From CAZKFN01 sp964552035 (GTDB lineage Bacteria > Bacteroidota > Bacteroidia > Flavobacteriales_E > Vicingaceae): DNA of 64,000 bases. The notes below the pieces were generated by a model that saw only the letters and a program-made list of their open reading frames with translations, had not been told where the DNA came from and searched no databases. Both the position numbers and the translations under genes were made by a program. The stretch covers positions 124,001 through 188,000 of the forward strand of contig CAZKFN010000001.1 in NCBI GenBank assembly GCA_964552035.1. Direction: 5' to 3'. Shown here piece by piece: positions 9,509 to 19,569 of this stretch (positions are counted from its first letter, which is position 1; each line of letters opens with the position of its first letter).

Positions 9509-10906
9509 ATGGACTATAGAATTGAAAAGGACTCCTTGGGAGATGTAAAAGTTCCAGCCGATAAATACTGGGGAGCACAAACAGAACGATCAAGAAACAA
9601 TTTTAAAATTGGGAATTACAAGCAGAAAATGCCTCATGAGATTATTGAGGGTTTTGCCTACCTGAAAAAGGCTGCAGCATATACTAATGCAGAATTAGGG
9701 GTATTGCCTAATGAAAAGCGTGATTTAATTGCTCAAGTTTGTGACGAGATTTTAGAAGGGAAATTAAACGATCAGTTCCCTCTGGTGGTGTGGCAAACAG
9801 GTTCAGGAACACAATCAAACATGAATGTAAATGAGGTAGTTTCCAATCGTGCTCATGTTATTAAAGGAAATAAATTAGGAGAAGGAGAAAGGTTTATTCA
9901 CCCCAATGATGACGTTAATAAATCTCAATCTTCTAATGATACTTTTCCGACAGGAATGCATATTGCATGCTATAAAATGGTTGTTGAAAGATGTATTCCA
10001 GGAGTAGAAAAATTGAGGGATACTTTGGCAGAAAAGTCAAAGGCATTTATGGATATTGTTAAAATTGGTAGAACACACCTTATGGATGCAACGCCCTTGA
10101 CTTTAGGTCAGGAATTTTCTGCTTATGCTGCTCAATTAGATCATGGTTTAAGAGCATTAGAAAATACTTTAGATCATTTATCTGAAATTGCTTTGGGTGG
10201 AACTGCAGTTGGTACGGGTCTAAATACCCCAGAAGGATATGCCGTTAAAGTTGCTGAATATATAGCTGAATTTACAAAGCTACCGTTTAAAACTGCTGAT
10301 AATAAGTTTGAGGCATTAGCTGCACATGATGCTCTAGTTGAAACTCATGGGGCAATTAAACAATTGGCAGTAAGCTTAATGAAAATTGCCAATGATGTTC
10401 GTTTATTAGCTTCTGGACCTCGTTGTGGAATCGGTGAAATTGAAATTCCTTCCAATGAGCCTGGCTCTTCAATTATGCCTGGAAAAGTTAATCCAACGCA
10501 AGCTGAAGCTTTGACAATGGTTTGTGCTCAAGTTGTAGGAAATGACGTTGCAGTTACAACTGGTGGGATGAATGGACACTTCCAGTTGAATGTTTTTAAA
10601 CCTATGATGGCTAAAAATTTACTAGAATCTGCACGTTTAATTGGAGATGCTTGCGTATCTTTTAATGATAATTGTGCTGTGGGTATTGAGCCTAATAAAA
10701 AGAACATTAAAGACAATTTAAATAACTCTTTAATGTTAGTTACTGCTTTAAATACACATATTGGCTATGATAAGGCTTCTGAAATTGCAAAGACTGCTCA
10801 TAAAAATGGGACTACTCTAAAAGAAGAGGCTATTAATTTGGGTTACTTAACTTCTGAACAATTTGACGAATGGGTTGACCCTTCTAAAATGATTGGATCT
10901 TTATAG
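9509..10906 (+). CDS. fumC: Fumarate hydratase, class II
   Basis: Oxygen-stable homotetrameric fumarase of the TCA cycle, interconverting fumarate and malate. The 465 residues match the family. The signature [15 protein letters not shown] is present, with the active-site motifs [14 protein letters not shown] near residue 100 and [16 protein letters not shown] near residue 190. It starts with [16 protein letters not shown], the standard N-terminus. It stands alone between the small membrane protein and a strong terminator, so it is probably a single-gene transcript. Confidence 0.97.
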   Translation: MDYRIEKDSLGDVKVPADKYWGAQTERSRNNFKIGNYKQKMPHEIIEGFAYLKKAAAYTNAELGVLPNEKRDLIAQVCDEILEGKLNDQFPLVVWQTGSGTQSNMNVNEVVSNRAHVIKGNKLGEGERFIHPNDDVNKSQSSNDTFPTGMHIACYKMVVERCIPGVEKLRDTLAEKSKAFMDIVKIGRTHLMDATPLTLGQEFSAYAAQLDHGLRALENTLDHLSEIALGGTAVGTGLNTPEGYAVKVAEYIAEFTKLPFKTADNKFEALAAHDALVETHGAIKQLAVSLMKIANDVRLLASGPRCGIGEIEIPSNEPGSSIMPGKVNPTQAEALTMVCAQVVGNDVAVTTGGMNGHFQLNVFKPMMAKNLLESARLIGDACVSFNDNCAVGIEPNKKNIKDNLNNSLMLVTALNTHIGYDKASEIAKTAHKNGTTLKEEAINLGYLTSEQFDEWVDPSKMIGSL

Positions 10907-10935
10907 AAATAATCTAAGACATACCATTAAGATGA

Positions 10936-10968
10936 AGAAAGGCTACAAAATCACTTTGTGGCCTTTCT
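10936..10968 (+). terminator. Rho-independent terminator of fumC
   Basis: Inverted repeat AGAAAGGC-t-ACAAA, loop ATCAC, TTTGT-g-GCCTTTCT: 13 paired bases with one mismatch, about 30 bp after the fumC stop. A short T-rich stretch follows. Confidence 0.8.
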
Positions 10969-11110
10969 ATTTAGGGTTGACGTCTTCCTAACTATACTGC
11001 TATATAGTTTAATAGTAATAATACTTATAAGGGTTGACTATAATCTACCAACTTTGAGATACTAGTATCAATACGAATCAAATCGATTATGGCTAAAACA
11101 GGCATTCACT

Positions 11111-12190
11111 TTAAATATACTTATCTCCCTTATTAAGTTTAATATCTGTTACAAAATCCTTAATCCTTTGTTCGTTACCTTTTTTACAAACTAAAAGCAC
11201 ATCCTCAGATTCTACAACAATGTAATTTGTTAATCCTTGTAAAACGACTAACTTGTTTTTTGGAACTCTTACAATACAATCTTTAGAATCATAAAGTAAT
11301 ACATTTTTAGTATTAACTGCATTGTTGTTTTTATCTTTTGGAAGATGTTCATAAATGGAACTCCAAGTTCCTAGATCCGACCAACCAATGTCAGCACTAA
11401 TAACATAGACATTTTTAGACTTTTCCATTATTCCATAATCTATACTTATACTTTTAGAAATAGAATAAATTTTTTGTATTGCCTTATCCTCATCCTTAGT
11501 TCCAAATTTGAGTTCTTCCTCTTTAAATAAGCTATCAATTTCGGGAAGTAGTTCTTCAAAAGCCTTATTTATACTTTTTAAACTCCATAAAAACATACCT
11601 GAGTTCCAACTAAAGTCACCACTTTCAAGGAACTGTTGTGCTATTTCTAGATTAGGTTTTTCTGTAAAGGTTTTCACCTTTTTTACAGCTCCATTTTTAC
11701 TGTCGTCAAATTGTATATAACCATATCCAGTATCCGGTCTGTTGGGTTTTATTCCTAAGGTCAATAATGCATCCTGATCTTCAATAAATTCTAATCCCAG
11801 CTTAACAACATCCATAAATTTATCTTCTTTTAAGATAAGATGATCCGCTGGTGCTACTAATATTTTCGCATCCTCGTTTAAAGATTTGATTTTATAATTA
11901 GCATAAGCAATACAAGGCGCTGTGTTTCTTCTTGAAGGTTCTAAAAGGATTTGGTCTTCATTAATATTTAATTGGGTTAATACCAGTTCCTTATATTGCT
12001 TGTTGGTAACAATAAGTATGTTCTCTTTAGGAGCAATCTTTTGTAATCTTTCATAGGTTTGCTGAATTAAAGTTTGCCCAGTTCCAAGTATATCAATAAA
12101 TTGTTTAGGAAAGGCTGCTCTACTCATTGGCCAAAATCTGCTGCCAATTCCTCCTGCCATGATTACACAATAGTTGTTTTTTCTTTGCAT
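11111..12190 (-). CDS. manC: Mannose-1-phosphate guanylyltransferase
   Basis: Makes GDP-mannose from mannose-1-phosphate and GTP for surface polysaccharide synthesis. The N-terminal nucleotidyltransferase signature is clear (VIMAGGIGSRFWPMSR, then FPKQF), with LLEPSRRNTAPCIAYA and the DIGWSDLGTW motif near residue 280. At 359 residues it is the single-domain type and lacks the phosphomannose isomerase domain of bifunctional ManC/AlgA. The sprT-like and flavin reductase genes lie upstream on the same strand with a 127-bp gap, so it may have its own promoter. Confidence 0.93.
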   Translation of the reverse strand: MQRKNNYCVIMAGGIGSRFWPMSRAAFPKQFIDILGTGQTLIQQTYERLQKIAPKENILIVTNKQYKELVLTQLNINEDQILLEPSRRNTAPCIAYANYKIKSLNEDAKILVAPADHLILKEDKFMDVVKLGLEFIEDQDALLTLGIKPNRPDTGYGYIQFDDSKNGAVKKVKTFTEKPNLEIAQQFLESGDFSWNSGMFLWSLKSINKAFEELLPEIDSLFKEEELKFGTKDEDKAIQKIYSISKSISIDYGIMEKSKNVYVISADIGWSDLGTWSSIYEHLPKDKNNNAVNTKNVLLYDSKDCIVRVPKNKLVVLQGLTNYIVVESEDVLLVCKKGNEQRIKDFVTDIKLNKGDKYI

Positions 12191-12317
12191 GAATTGTAAA
12201 ATAAATTAAGTTTTTCATTAAAAAATAAATCCGATTTAAAACAGCTTGCAGGATTAAGTAAAGTCATCTTTCTGTATAAATTCTACCTAAAAAGTTCTAA
12301 AGTTACCACCAATTATT

Positions 12318-12926
12318 TTATTGTTGTTTTATAGTTTTTACTTCTGCATGTGCACTAACATAATATAACTTTTTATTGTTCATACAAATGCATTCATATC
12401 TACTTCTTCTTTTTTTGCCTTTTTTAAAGATTCTTTTGCCGTCTATACTGAAATTAATCCCTTCTGGAATATCTTCAAGATAAGTAATTTTATCGCTATC
12501 CGTATCGTATTTTTTTAAAGCCTTATACAGTATTGGGTCACTACAAGAGGAAGCTTTGGGGCTGTCTAAATGTATAAAAATAATTTTCTTTAATTCTTTG
12601 GGAAAAATAACTCTTTCCATCATTTCTAGAAGTAATTCTCTAAACTTATCTTGCCATTCAACACCATGGGGCAAAACTTTATTTTTATATTTTTCCCAAA
12701 CAGCAGCATGAGCAACTTCATGGCAAAATGTAACTAGGAAATGATAAGTATTTAAATCTCCATTAACAGAAATGCGTCTTGGTTTTCCTCCAAATTCAGG
12801 ACGAAAGTCCCCTAACTTTGAAACTCTACTTTTACTAATTTTAAAATGAAAGCGATATTGCCTAATCCATTTAACAATTAATGGAATTGCTTCTTCCGGC
12901 ACATATTTCAATAGTACTTTTGACAA
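12318..12926 (-). CDS. SprT-like zinc metalloprotease
   Basis: 202-residue protein with the metalloprotease motif HEVAHA (in FLVTFCHEVAHAAVWEKY, near residue 90) and a second His in LPHGVEW, as in the SprT/Spartan family. Eukaryotic members cut DNA-protein crosslinks; the bacterial role is largely unknown. The C-terminal part ends in a region with CICMNNKKLYY. It starts 5 bp after the stop of the flavin reductase gene, implying an operon. Confidence 0.85.
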   Translation of the reverse strand: MSKVLLKYVPEEAIPLIVKWIRQYRFHFKISKSRVSKLGDFRPEFGGKPRRISVNGDLNTYHFLVTFCHEVAHAAVWEKYKNKVLPHGVEWQDKFRELLLEMMERVIFPKELKKIIFIHLDSPKASSCSDPILYKALKKYDTDSDKITYLEDIPEGINFSIDGKRIFKKGKKRRSRYECICMNNKKLYYVSAHAEVKTIKQQ

Positions 12927-12931
12927 TCTTT

Positions 12932-13783
12932 TTAGCTTAATAAAACTTTAATAGCTTCACTTACTTTAGTTTCACTTAGTAGTTTTTGAGCAAATTTCTG
13001 TTTCCCCTCCCAACTTTCTGGTATAGGATTATTTTTAGTATAAGCTGTAATTTCTACCTCTGTAGGTAGCTTTTCTATATTCCCAAGCATTCCTAGATCA
13101 TTGCCCGTTAAAATGCTACTCGTTCTAATATTTTCAGGAAGTTGGTCTACTCCAATTCCCTTAGTTAAAATAGGTTTTGGCACAGTGAAAAGAGCATCTC
13201 CGCTAGCCCTTACGTAATAATCTGTACCTAACCTGCCTATTAGGTCAATTTTATGTTGGTCGATCTTTCCATTTTCATCCAGATAGTCTTCATTAATGTG
13301 CATTAATACAATCTCGGAGATAATTAGGTTGCCAGCTCCTGGGCCATCACCAAGCTCAACTACTTCCTTAACTTTACATTCTAATTGAACCGGAGATTCC
13401 TTAACCCTTGGGGGTTTTACCATTTCAGAGGGAATAGGGGTTAATCCAGATTTAATAAATTCATTTACCCCTTTGTCGTAAGTTGTGCTAGCAAGGGAAA
13501 TTTGCTGAACCATAGGATAATTAACAATGTTAATTACCGCTTCCATAGTTTCCTTAACATTTTCGTATGAGTGTTTGTGGGTGTTTGTTCTTCCACTTTT
13601 AGCAGGACAAAAAATTGCAGTTGGAGGATTGGCGCCAAAAACATTGAAAAAGCTAAAAGGACTTAGGTTAACTCTCCCTTGCTTATCGATAGTAGAAGCT
13701 AGTGCAATAGGCCTTGGAGCTACTGTAGCAGTTAAAAATTGATGAAACTCACGTACAGAGACCTCCTTAGGGTTTAGAATCAT
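12932..13783 (-). CDS. Flavin reductase-like FMN-binding protein
   Basis: 283 residues of the flavin reductase-like (FMN-binding split barrel) family, supported by TATVAPRPIALASTIDKQGRVNLSPFSFF-type sequence in the first 50 residues and SPVQLECKVKEVVELGDG in the middle. Such proteins supply reduced flavin to monooxygenases or act as oxidoreductases of unknown substrate. First gene of a likely operon with the SprT-like gene 5 bp downstream. Confidence 0.88.
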   Translation of the reverse strand: MILNPKEVSVREFHQFLTATVAPRPIALASTIDKQGRVNLSPFSFFNVFGANPPTAIFCPAKSGRTNTHKHSYENVKETMEAVINIVNYPMVQQISLASTTYDKGVNEFIKSGLTPIPSEMVKPPRVKESPVQLECKVKEVVELGDGPGAGNLIISEIVLMHINEDYLDENGKIDQHKIDLIGRLGTDYYVRASGDALFTVPKPILTKGIGVDQLPENIRTSSILTGNDLGMLGNIEKLPTEVEITAYTKNNPIPESWEGKQKFAQKLLSETKVSEAIKVLLS

Positions 13784-14543
13784 ATTTTTTCTTATTGAAT
13801 TAATATAACATTCAAAGTTACGAAGAATAAAAAAGCTATTAGAAGAGCAATTGAGATGAAGATAAATATTTTTTTTATCCTTCTATTTTTTAATACTTTA
13901 AGGCTCGAAAGTATACACTAAAAAAAGTTCTATATGTAAGTTATAAATTGAAAAGATGAAATTTGAATACTTTTAAAAGATTGAGGGTAAGCCTTCTACT
14001 CAATCAATAAATTTGGGACTAATCAGAAAGCCTTTGTTTTAAGACCCTATTAATCCTGGTTTTAGTAGCCTGTATAGTAATTAACTAAATAAAAAGCTTT
14101 GGAACATTGGGCTGGGACAGATGCACCTGCTAACCTTGAACTATTGATCAAGAAATATTGTTAATCGCTTATTTTACAGTGTGTTTATACTGTGAAGTAC
14201 GGCATTGGGGAAAAGCGGGAAATTAATTAAGAAAGTTTTGCTTAAATCAGCAAATGCATTAAGCTAACCAAGCTCGGCAAATTGAGCTTTTGGTAGATAG
14301 CTTATCTTTAGCGGAATAAAGCTGATTTATTGATGAGATACCGTTGATGAGCACTCTCAAAAAAACACAGAATAGTTTATTAATTTAATTTATACCTATA
14401 GCTCTTTCAATATCAATCTCCTACGCTTAACTCCTTAAGTTCAATAAATAACTCGCCAAAAAATGCTTCACTAAGCTTTTTAAGTATAACTTTATAGATG
14501 TTGAGCAATAAAAGACGCTCACGATTTCTTTAAATGTTCGATT
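13784..14543. other. Intergenic region, 760 bp
   Basis: AT-rich region between the divergent flavin reductase and desaturase genes. A minus-strand stretch of about 37 open codons near 14421-14530 (reading RNRERLLLLNIYKVILKKLSEAFF and beyond, without a start) could be a gene relic. No family is recognised and nothing else stands out. Confidence 0.4.
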
Positions 14544-15647
14544 ATGTATTCAGATAAATTCACCTCTCACCACTTTAAAAATAAGGATAAAAACAAGTTT
14601 TCAAAGACATTAATAAAGCGTGTAAACCAATATTTCAAACAAAATAAAATTAGTAAGAAAGGAAATTTTAGGATGCATCTAAAGACCATTATCCTTTTTG
14701 CTTCATTTGTAGTTCCTTATTTAATTCTTATATTAATAGAGGTTCCTACTTGGACTACATTCTTACTACTTACCTTTATTGGTTTGGGATATGCAGGGAT
14801 AGGAATGTCGGTTATGCACGATGCTAATCACGGAGCTTATTCTAAAAGGAAAAATGTAAATACCACTTTAGGTTATGTCCTAAACTTTATAGGTGCAAAC
14901 AAATATAACTGGGAAATACAACACAATGTGTTGCACCACACCTATACCAATATTTATGGTTTGGATGAAGATATTGAAAATGGAAACCTATTCAGGCTTT
15001 CACCTTATTCTAAATTAAAGTGGTACCATAAATTCCAACATATTTATGCGTGGTTTTTATATTCTGTAGGCACATTATTTTGGGTAATTTTAAAAGATTT
15101 CACACAAATAGCCCGGATTAAAAGGCAAGGACTTTATAATAAAAAGAAAGATAACTTGTCTAAAGAAGTAGTTATAATGATTCTTTCCAAACTGTTTTAT
15201 TTCAGTTATGTTTTCGCTGTTCCATTAATTTTTACCTCCTATTCTTTTTGGGGCATTTTGTTAGCTTTCGTATATACACATCTTGTTGCAGGATTTTTGT
15301 TGGGATTAACTTTCCAATTAGCACATATTGTAAGTGATACCGAATATTTAAATAAACAAGATAATAATTCGATAAATAGAAGTTGGTTTGTTCATCAAAT
15401 ATATACCACTGCAAACTTTGCTAAAGAAAGTAAAATTTTGAATTGGTATTTTGGGGGCTTAAATTTTCAAATAGAACATCACCTTTTCCCTGGAATCTGT
15501 CACGTTCATTACCATAACATAGCAGCTATTGTTAAACAAACAGCTAAGGAATTTAGTTTGCCTTATAATGAATACAAAACAATGGGAAATGCCATTCACT
15601 CTCATTATAGGATCTTGAAAAGATTTACTCAACTAAAAAAGGAGTAA
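14544..15647 (+). CDS. Membrane fatty acid desaturase
   Basis: Di-iron integral membrane desaturase inserting a double bond into lipid or acyl-CoA chains. All three histidine boxes are present: HDANHG near residue 93, HNVLHH near residue 128, and QIEHHLF near residue 312. Hydrophobic pairs near 47-85 and 210-255 give the usual four-span layout. At 367 residues the length fits the linoleoyl-CoA (delta-6 type) group. No electron-transfer domain is fused. A terminator overlaps its stop codon, so the gene is probably monocistronic. Confidence 0.93.
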   Translation: MYSDKFTSHHFKNKDKNKFSKTLIKRVNQYFKQNKISKKGNFRMHLKTIILFASFVVPYLILILIEVPTWTTFLLLTFIGLGYAGIGMSVMHDANHGAYSKRKNVNTTLGYVLNFIGANKYNWEIQHNVLHHTYTNIYGLDEDIENGNLFRLSPYSKLKWYHKFQHIYAWFLYSVGTLFWVILKDFTQIARIKRQGLYNKKKDNLSKEVVIMILSKLFYFSYVFAVPLIFTSYSFWGILLAFVYTHLVAGFLLGLTFQLAHIVSDTEYLNKQDNNSINRSWFVHQIYTTANFAKESKILNWYFGGLNFQIEHHLFPGICHVHYHNIAAIVKQTAKEFSLPYNEYKTMGNAIHSHYRILKRFTQLKKE

Positions 15648-15665
15648 TTTGTCCATTCCTTTTTT
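15635..15665 (+). terminator. Terminator overlapping the desaturase stop codon
   Basis: AAAAAAGGA and TCCTTTTTT pair around a 13-base loop that contains the TAA stop. The stem is A/T-dominated, so strength is uncertain. Confidence 0.6.
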
Positions 15666-15798
15666 GTTGGCAATGTTGATAAGCTTAACAGAACAGACTA
15701 AAATAACAATAGGCTGAACTGTGCTAAAAAAATAAAATGATTTAAAACATTGGCTTTATGAATCAAACAAAAAACTTAAACAATAGGTTGTATATTCG

Positions 15799-16782
15799 AT
15801 GATCCTTCGATTTACAGCATCTACCGATTTTGATTTCATCACCCAGTTTGCGGAGTTGATTAATATGCCCATCAAAGACAATGTGTTGGAAATACCCAAA
15901 AGCATGGGTGAAGGGTTTGTACGCCGGATAACTTTTGGTAATGATTATAGATTACTGATGCACCGCTATACGCTGAAAGAAGATTTTGTCATTCAACGTG
16001 ACCCGACACTAGAGATGAATGATCTGCTGAGCATCTTTTTCTACAACAACGAACAATCGTTAGAGATGAAATTCAATGAAGACGGCTATGTTCCGTTTTC
16101 ACAAAACAGCAATTCGGCCGTACAAGTTACCACCAACGATTTCAGTTCTACCATCCGTTTCCCAGCTCATACGCCCACCCAATACATGGTCATCGGAATT
16201 ACTACTTCAAAACTCAGAACGCTGTTGTCAATCGAAAATGCGAATGCCACCATAAAAACTATCACCACCGAAAACGCTTCTTTTTTGTTTTTTGAAAGTT
16301 TAGATGCAGAGATGAAGCTGCTCTTAAAAAATATCGCTAATACAACTATGAGCGAAACGTTGAACAATTTCTACGTACAAATCAAAGTATTAGAGCTTTT
16401 GTATTTGCTGTTTAGAAAATTATCCATACGGGACAATAAAGACCATCGAAACATCAACAATGCCGATGCAGAAAAACTGATGATGATAAGAAATGAAGTC
16501 CTGGCAGATTTGAGTTCGCCGCCAGTTTTAAAAGAATTGTCTCAAATGGCCTCTATGAGCAAAACCAAATTAAATCAACTCTTCAAGCAAACTTTTGGCA
16601 ATTCAATTTACAATTACTTCCAAACCGCACGGATGGAGGAAGCCGCTTTTCTTTTGAAACAAGCCAACCGTTCAGTTTCCGAAACAGGCTATGAACTCGG
16701 TTTTTCTAACCTGAGCCATTTTAGTCGATTGTTCAAAAAACACTTTGGAATGACTCCGAAGAAATATTCGGTGGAAGGGTAG
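15799..16782 (+). CDS. AraC-family transcriptional regulator
   Basis: 327 residues: a variable N-terminal sensing region of about 220 residues and a C-terminal AraC/XylS double helix-turn-helix (LKELSQMASMSKTKLNQLFK, then VSETGYELGFSNLSHFSRLF and KHFGMTPKKY). Target genes are unknown; the nearest candidates are the stress genes downstream. Codons are clearly richer in C and G than in the genes before 15.65 kb, consistent with a separate origin. Confidence 0.93.
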   Translation: MILRFTASTDFDFITQFAELINMPIKDNVLEIPKSMGEGFVRRITFGNDYRLLMHRYTLKEDFVIQRDPTLEMNDLLSIFFYNNEQSLEMKFNEDGYVPFSQNSNSAVQVTTNDFSSTIRFPAHTPTQYMVIGITTSKLRTLLSIENANATIKTITTENASFLFFESLDAEMKLLLKNIANTTMSETLNNFYVQIKVLELLYLLFRKLSIRDNKDHRNINNADAEKLMMIRNEVLADLSSPPVLKELSQMASMSKTKLNQLFKQTFGNSIYNYFQTARMEEAAFLLKQANRSVSETGYELGFSNLSHFSRLFKKHFGMTPKKYSVEG

Positions 16783-16784
16783 TA

Positions 16785-17230
16785 CGATTATTCGCAAAAT
16801 CCGCGGGAGAAAAAAGCTTTCCTGTAATAAATGTTTTCCCGCAGATAGCGCAGATAACCGCAGAAAGATGTTGTCTATAGATTAATGCAGAAGAGGAAAT
16901 CCGCGATCATCAGCGGAATCCGAGGGAGAATAAAAAGTTTTCTCGTAATAAATGTTTTCCCGCAGATTTACGCAGAAAGGGGTGCCTGAAGATTAACGCA
17001 GAAGAAAAATCCGCGATCATCAGCGAAATCCGCGGGAGAAAAAAACTTTCCCGCAATAAATGTTTCCCGCAATAAATGTTTCCCGCAGAGAGGTTTTCCC
17101 GCAGAGAGGTTTTCCCGCAGATAGCGAAAATAACCGCAGAAAGGGGTTGCCTATAGATTAACGCAGAAGAAAAAATCAGCGATCATCAGCGAAATCCGGG
17201 GGAGAAAAAAAATGTTTCCCTGCAGATTGT
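16785..17230 (+). repeat. Intergenic repeat array A (about 120-bp units)
   Basis: At least three degenerate copies of a unit beginning CCCGCAGATAGCGCAGAT and ending near ATCCGCGGGAG, starting for example at 16838 and 16959 (period about 121). The two ends are imperfect inverted repeats. Partial, collapsed copies occur near 17060-17130. The array lies between the araC-type gene and the higA stop. Confidence 0.85.
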
Positions 17231-17343
17231 TTAATTAATGAGCAGTGACGAGTTCTGGCAGGATATCTTCAAACAAGTGTTTGCCTGTGGGAAATCCCTA
17301 GGTTTTTTATGTTGTCGAGGACAAGCCATTGCTTAAAATCTTG

Positions 17344-17646
17344 TTAGGCAACGTTTTTATCCACGTGTCGCTTTATTTCGTTCAGTTCTTTTGCCTTATT
17401 TTCTTTTTCTTCTTCGATATCAAAATCATTTTGAAGACCCAGCCAGAATTTTGCAGAATTTCCAAAATATTTGCTTAATCGTAAAGCTGTGTCCGCGGTA
17501 AGTCTACGGTTTCCTTTTATAATTGCTGAAATGCGGGTTTGAGGAATTTTCAGGTCTTTGGAAAGTCGATATGCCGTAATTCCCATAGGCTCAAGGAATT
17601 CATAATTCAATATTTCTCCAGGATGAACATTTGCCAACTTTTCCAT
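17344..17646 (-). CDS. higA: HigA-type antitoxin (XRE helix-turn-helix)
   Basis: 100-residue DNA-binding antitoxin with the HigA family N-terminus VHPGEILNYEFLEPMGIT and a helix-turn-helix (AYRLSKDLKIPQTRISAIIKG). It neutralises HigB and represses the operon. It begins 10 bp after the higB stop, the usual toxin-first order. Acidic and lysine-rich tail. Flanked on both sides by the 119-bp repeat arrays. Confidence 0.92.
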   Translation of the reverse strand: MEKLANVHPGEILNYEFLEPMGITAYRLSKDLKIPQTRISAIIKGNRRLTADTALRLSKYFGNSAKFWLGLQNDFDIEEEKENKAKELNEIKRHVDKNVA

Positions 17647-17656
17647 TTTCTATTTT

Positions 17657-17938
17657 TTAATGATAATCAATTATTTCTACTTCACTTGCGTTTCCTTTAT
17701 CCCATAAAAAGATAATTCTCCATTGTTTGTTAATCCGAATACTGTAAAATTCGCTTAATTTTCCGGTTAGTTTTTCAAGTCGGTTGGATGGTGGAATTCG
17801 CAAATCGGAAATATCTTGCGAATTGTTCAACATTCTTAGTTTCCGGCGTCCAACGTTTTGAATCTCAATCGGCATTTTCTTAACTTGGATTCCCTTCCAA
17901 ATTTGTTCGGTTTCTTTTGAGCCGAAAGTTACTATCAT
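17657..17938 (-). CDS. higB: HigB-type toxin (RelE superfamily mRNA endonuclease)
   Basis: 93-residue RelE/HigB fold protein that cuts ribosome-bound mRNA. The family pattern is seen in GRRKLRMLNNSQDISDLRIPP, RLEKLTGKLSEFYSIRI and NKQWRIIFLW. It is first in the pair with higA 10 bp downstream. Probably expressed from a promoter in the roughly 70 bp before repeat array B. Confidence 0.92.
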   Translation of the reverse strand: MIVTFGSKETEQIWKGIQVKKMPIEIQNVGRRKLRMLNNSQDISDLRIPPSNRLEKLTGKLSEFYSIRINKQWRIIFLWDKGNASEVEIIDYH

Positions 17939-18004
17939 ACCTTTTTACGTTACTAACGCCAAAGGTAAGTATATTTTTAAATATTTGCGGAGTTTTTTCA
18001 AATG

Positions 18005-18245
18005 TTTTCTAAGAATGTTTTCCTGCAGATAGCGCAGATTTACGCAGAAAGGTTTTCCCGCAGATAGCGCAAATAACCGCAGAAAGGGGTTGTCTATAGA
18101 TTAATACAAAGAAAAAATCCGCGATCATCAGCGGAATCCGCGGGAGAATAAAAAGCTTTTCCGCAATGAATGTTTTCCGCAGATAGCGCAGATAACCGCA
18201 GAAAGAGGTTGTCTATAGATTAATGCAGAAGAAAAATCAGCGAGA
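18005..18245 (+). repeat. Intergenic repeat array B
   Basis: Two to three copies of the same unit as array A (CCGCAGATAGCGCAGAT...GCGGAATCCGCGGGAG), same orientation. It separates the HigBA pair from the ATPase gene. Confidence 0.85.
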
Positions 18246-18361
18246 GAATAAAAATAAGCGTTAAATCATCAATATTGCTCTTTGCGGAAAGTATAAAGTT
18301 CATTTCATTGCTTTATAGAATCAGCATTATTCTGTATATTTGCTTCTTATATAAATCAGTT

Positions 18362-19552
18362 ATGGAAAGTTTAATATTAGAATTTCAAATAAAAATAGCT
18401 CAAGTATCTTTAGATATACAACGATATCTGTTGCATCAAATAGATAGAAACAACCGCCTTATAGCCATCAAAGGTGCACGGGGAGCTGGAAAGACCACCT
18501 TGCTTATACAGCTTGCCAAGTTGTATTTACCGCTGCCTTCTACACTCTATGTGAGTTTGGATCATGTTTATTTCTATGAGCATAAACTGTATGATTTGGC
18601 CAAGCAATTTGCGCTGTTTGGTGGCAAGTATCTGTTGCTGGATGAGGTGCACAAATACCCCCATTGGTCAAGAGAAATCAAACTTATTTATGATAATTTT
18701 CCTGAGCTGAATGTTATTTTCACCTCCTCCTCTATGCTCGAAATATATCAATCTGAATCGGATTTGAGCCGGAGGGCGGTAAGTTATTATTTGAAAGAAT
18801 TGTCTTTCAGAGAGTTTATCCTGTTTGAAACGAAAAAGACATTTCCGACGTATTCGCTGACAGAAATTATAGAAAACCACAATGCCATTGCAACGGACCT
18901 TATTCATCAGATCAAACCCTTGCCCTTATTTGATAAATATCTGAAAACAGGCGTTTATCCATATTACAGGGAAAATGAAGCGTTTTATATTCAGAAATTA
19001 CAAAATACAATTAACCTTATCATTGAAATAGATATCCATGCCGTGGAAGAGTTGCAGTATGAGACCTTAATCAGACTAAAAAAATTACTGATTACAATCG
19101 CTTCAAGTGTGCCTTTTACGCCGAACATTTCAAAACTGAGTGAAAAGGTGGGGCTTTCCCGCAATATGTTGGTGAAAAGTATAAAAATTTTAGAGCGTGC
19201 CGGCTTGGTTAATGAGTTGTATAAAGATACTTCGGGCATCGGCGTATTGACCAAACCCGAGAAACTGTTTTTGAACAACAGTAATCTGATGTATGCTTTG
19301 GCAAAAGAAAACACGAATACGGGCAATGTTCGTGAAACGTTTTTTGTCAACCAATTCAAAGGCTTGCATAAGATAAACCTTTCTAAAACCGCCGATTTTT
19401 TGATTGACAACCGCTATACATTTGAAATTGGAGGAAAAACTAAATCCCGAAAACAAATAGCGGGATTAGAAAACGCCTATGTAGCCAAAGATAATATTGA
19501 AATCGGATTTGGGAATATGATTCCAGTTTGGCTTTTTGGATTTATGTATTAG
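18362..19552 (+). CDS. AAA+ ATPase with C-terminal DUF4143-like domain
   Basis: About 397 residues from the Met at 18362 (an upstream Met at 18275 adds a hydrophobic, unlikely leader). Walker A is GARGAGKTT near residue 40 and Walker B is YLLLDEVHKYP near residue 93, followed by sensor I VIFTSSS. A winged-helix-like region (ISKLSEKVGLSRNMLVKSIK) and a C-terminal segment with SKTADFLIDNRYTFEIGGK resemble the DUF4143/PD-(D/E)XK-like end of this large family. The function of these ATPases is unknown. Flanked by repeat arrays B and C. Confidence 0.85.
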   Translation: MESLILEFQIKIAQVSLDIQRYLLHQIDRNNRLIAIKGARGAGKTTLLIQLAKLYLPLPSTLYVSLDHVYFYEHKLYDLAKQFALFGGKYLLLDEVHKYPHWSREIKLIYDNFPELNVIFTSSSMLEIYQSESDLSRRAVSYYLKELSFREFILFETKKTFPTYSLTEIIENHNAIATDLIHQIKPLPLFDKYLKTGVYPYYRENEAFYIQKLQNTINLIIEIDIHAVEELQYETLIRLKKLLITIASSVPFTPNISKLSEKVGLSRNMLVKSIKILERAGLVNELYKDTSGIGVLTKPEKLFLNNSNLMYALAKENTNTGNVRETFFVNQFKGLHKINLSKTADFLIDNRYTFEIGGKTKSRKQIAGLENAYVAKDNIEIGFGNMIPVWLFGFMY

Positions 19553-19569
19553 ACCACTGCTGAAGGTGT

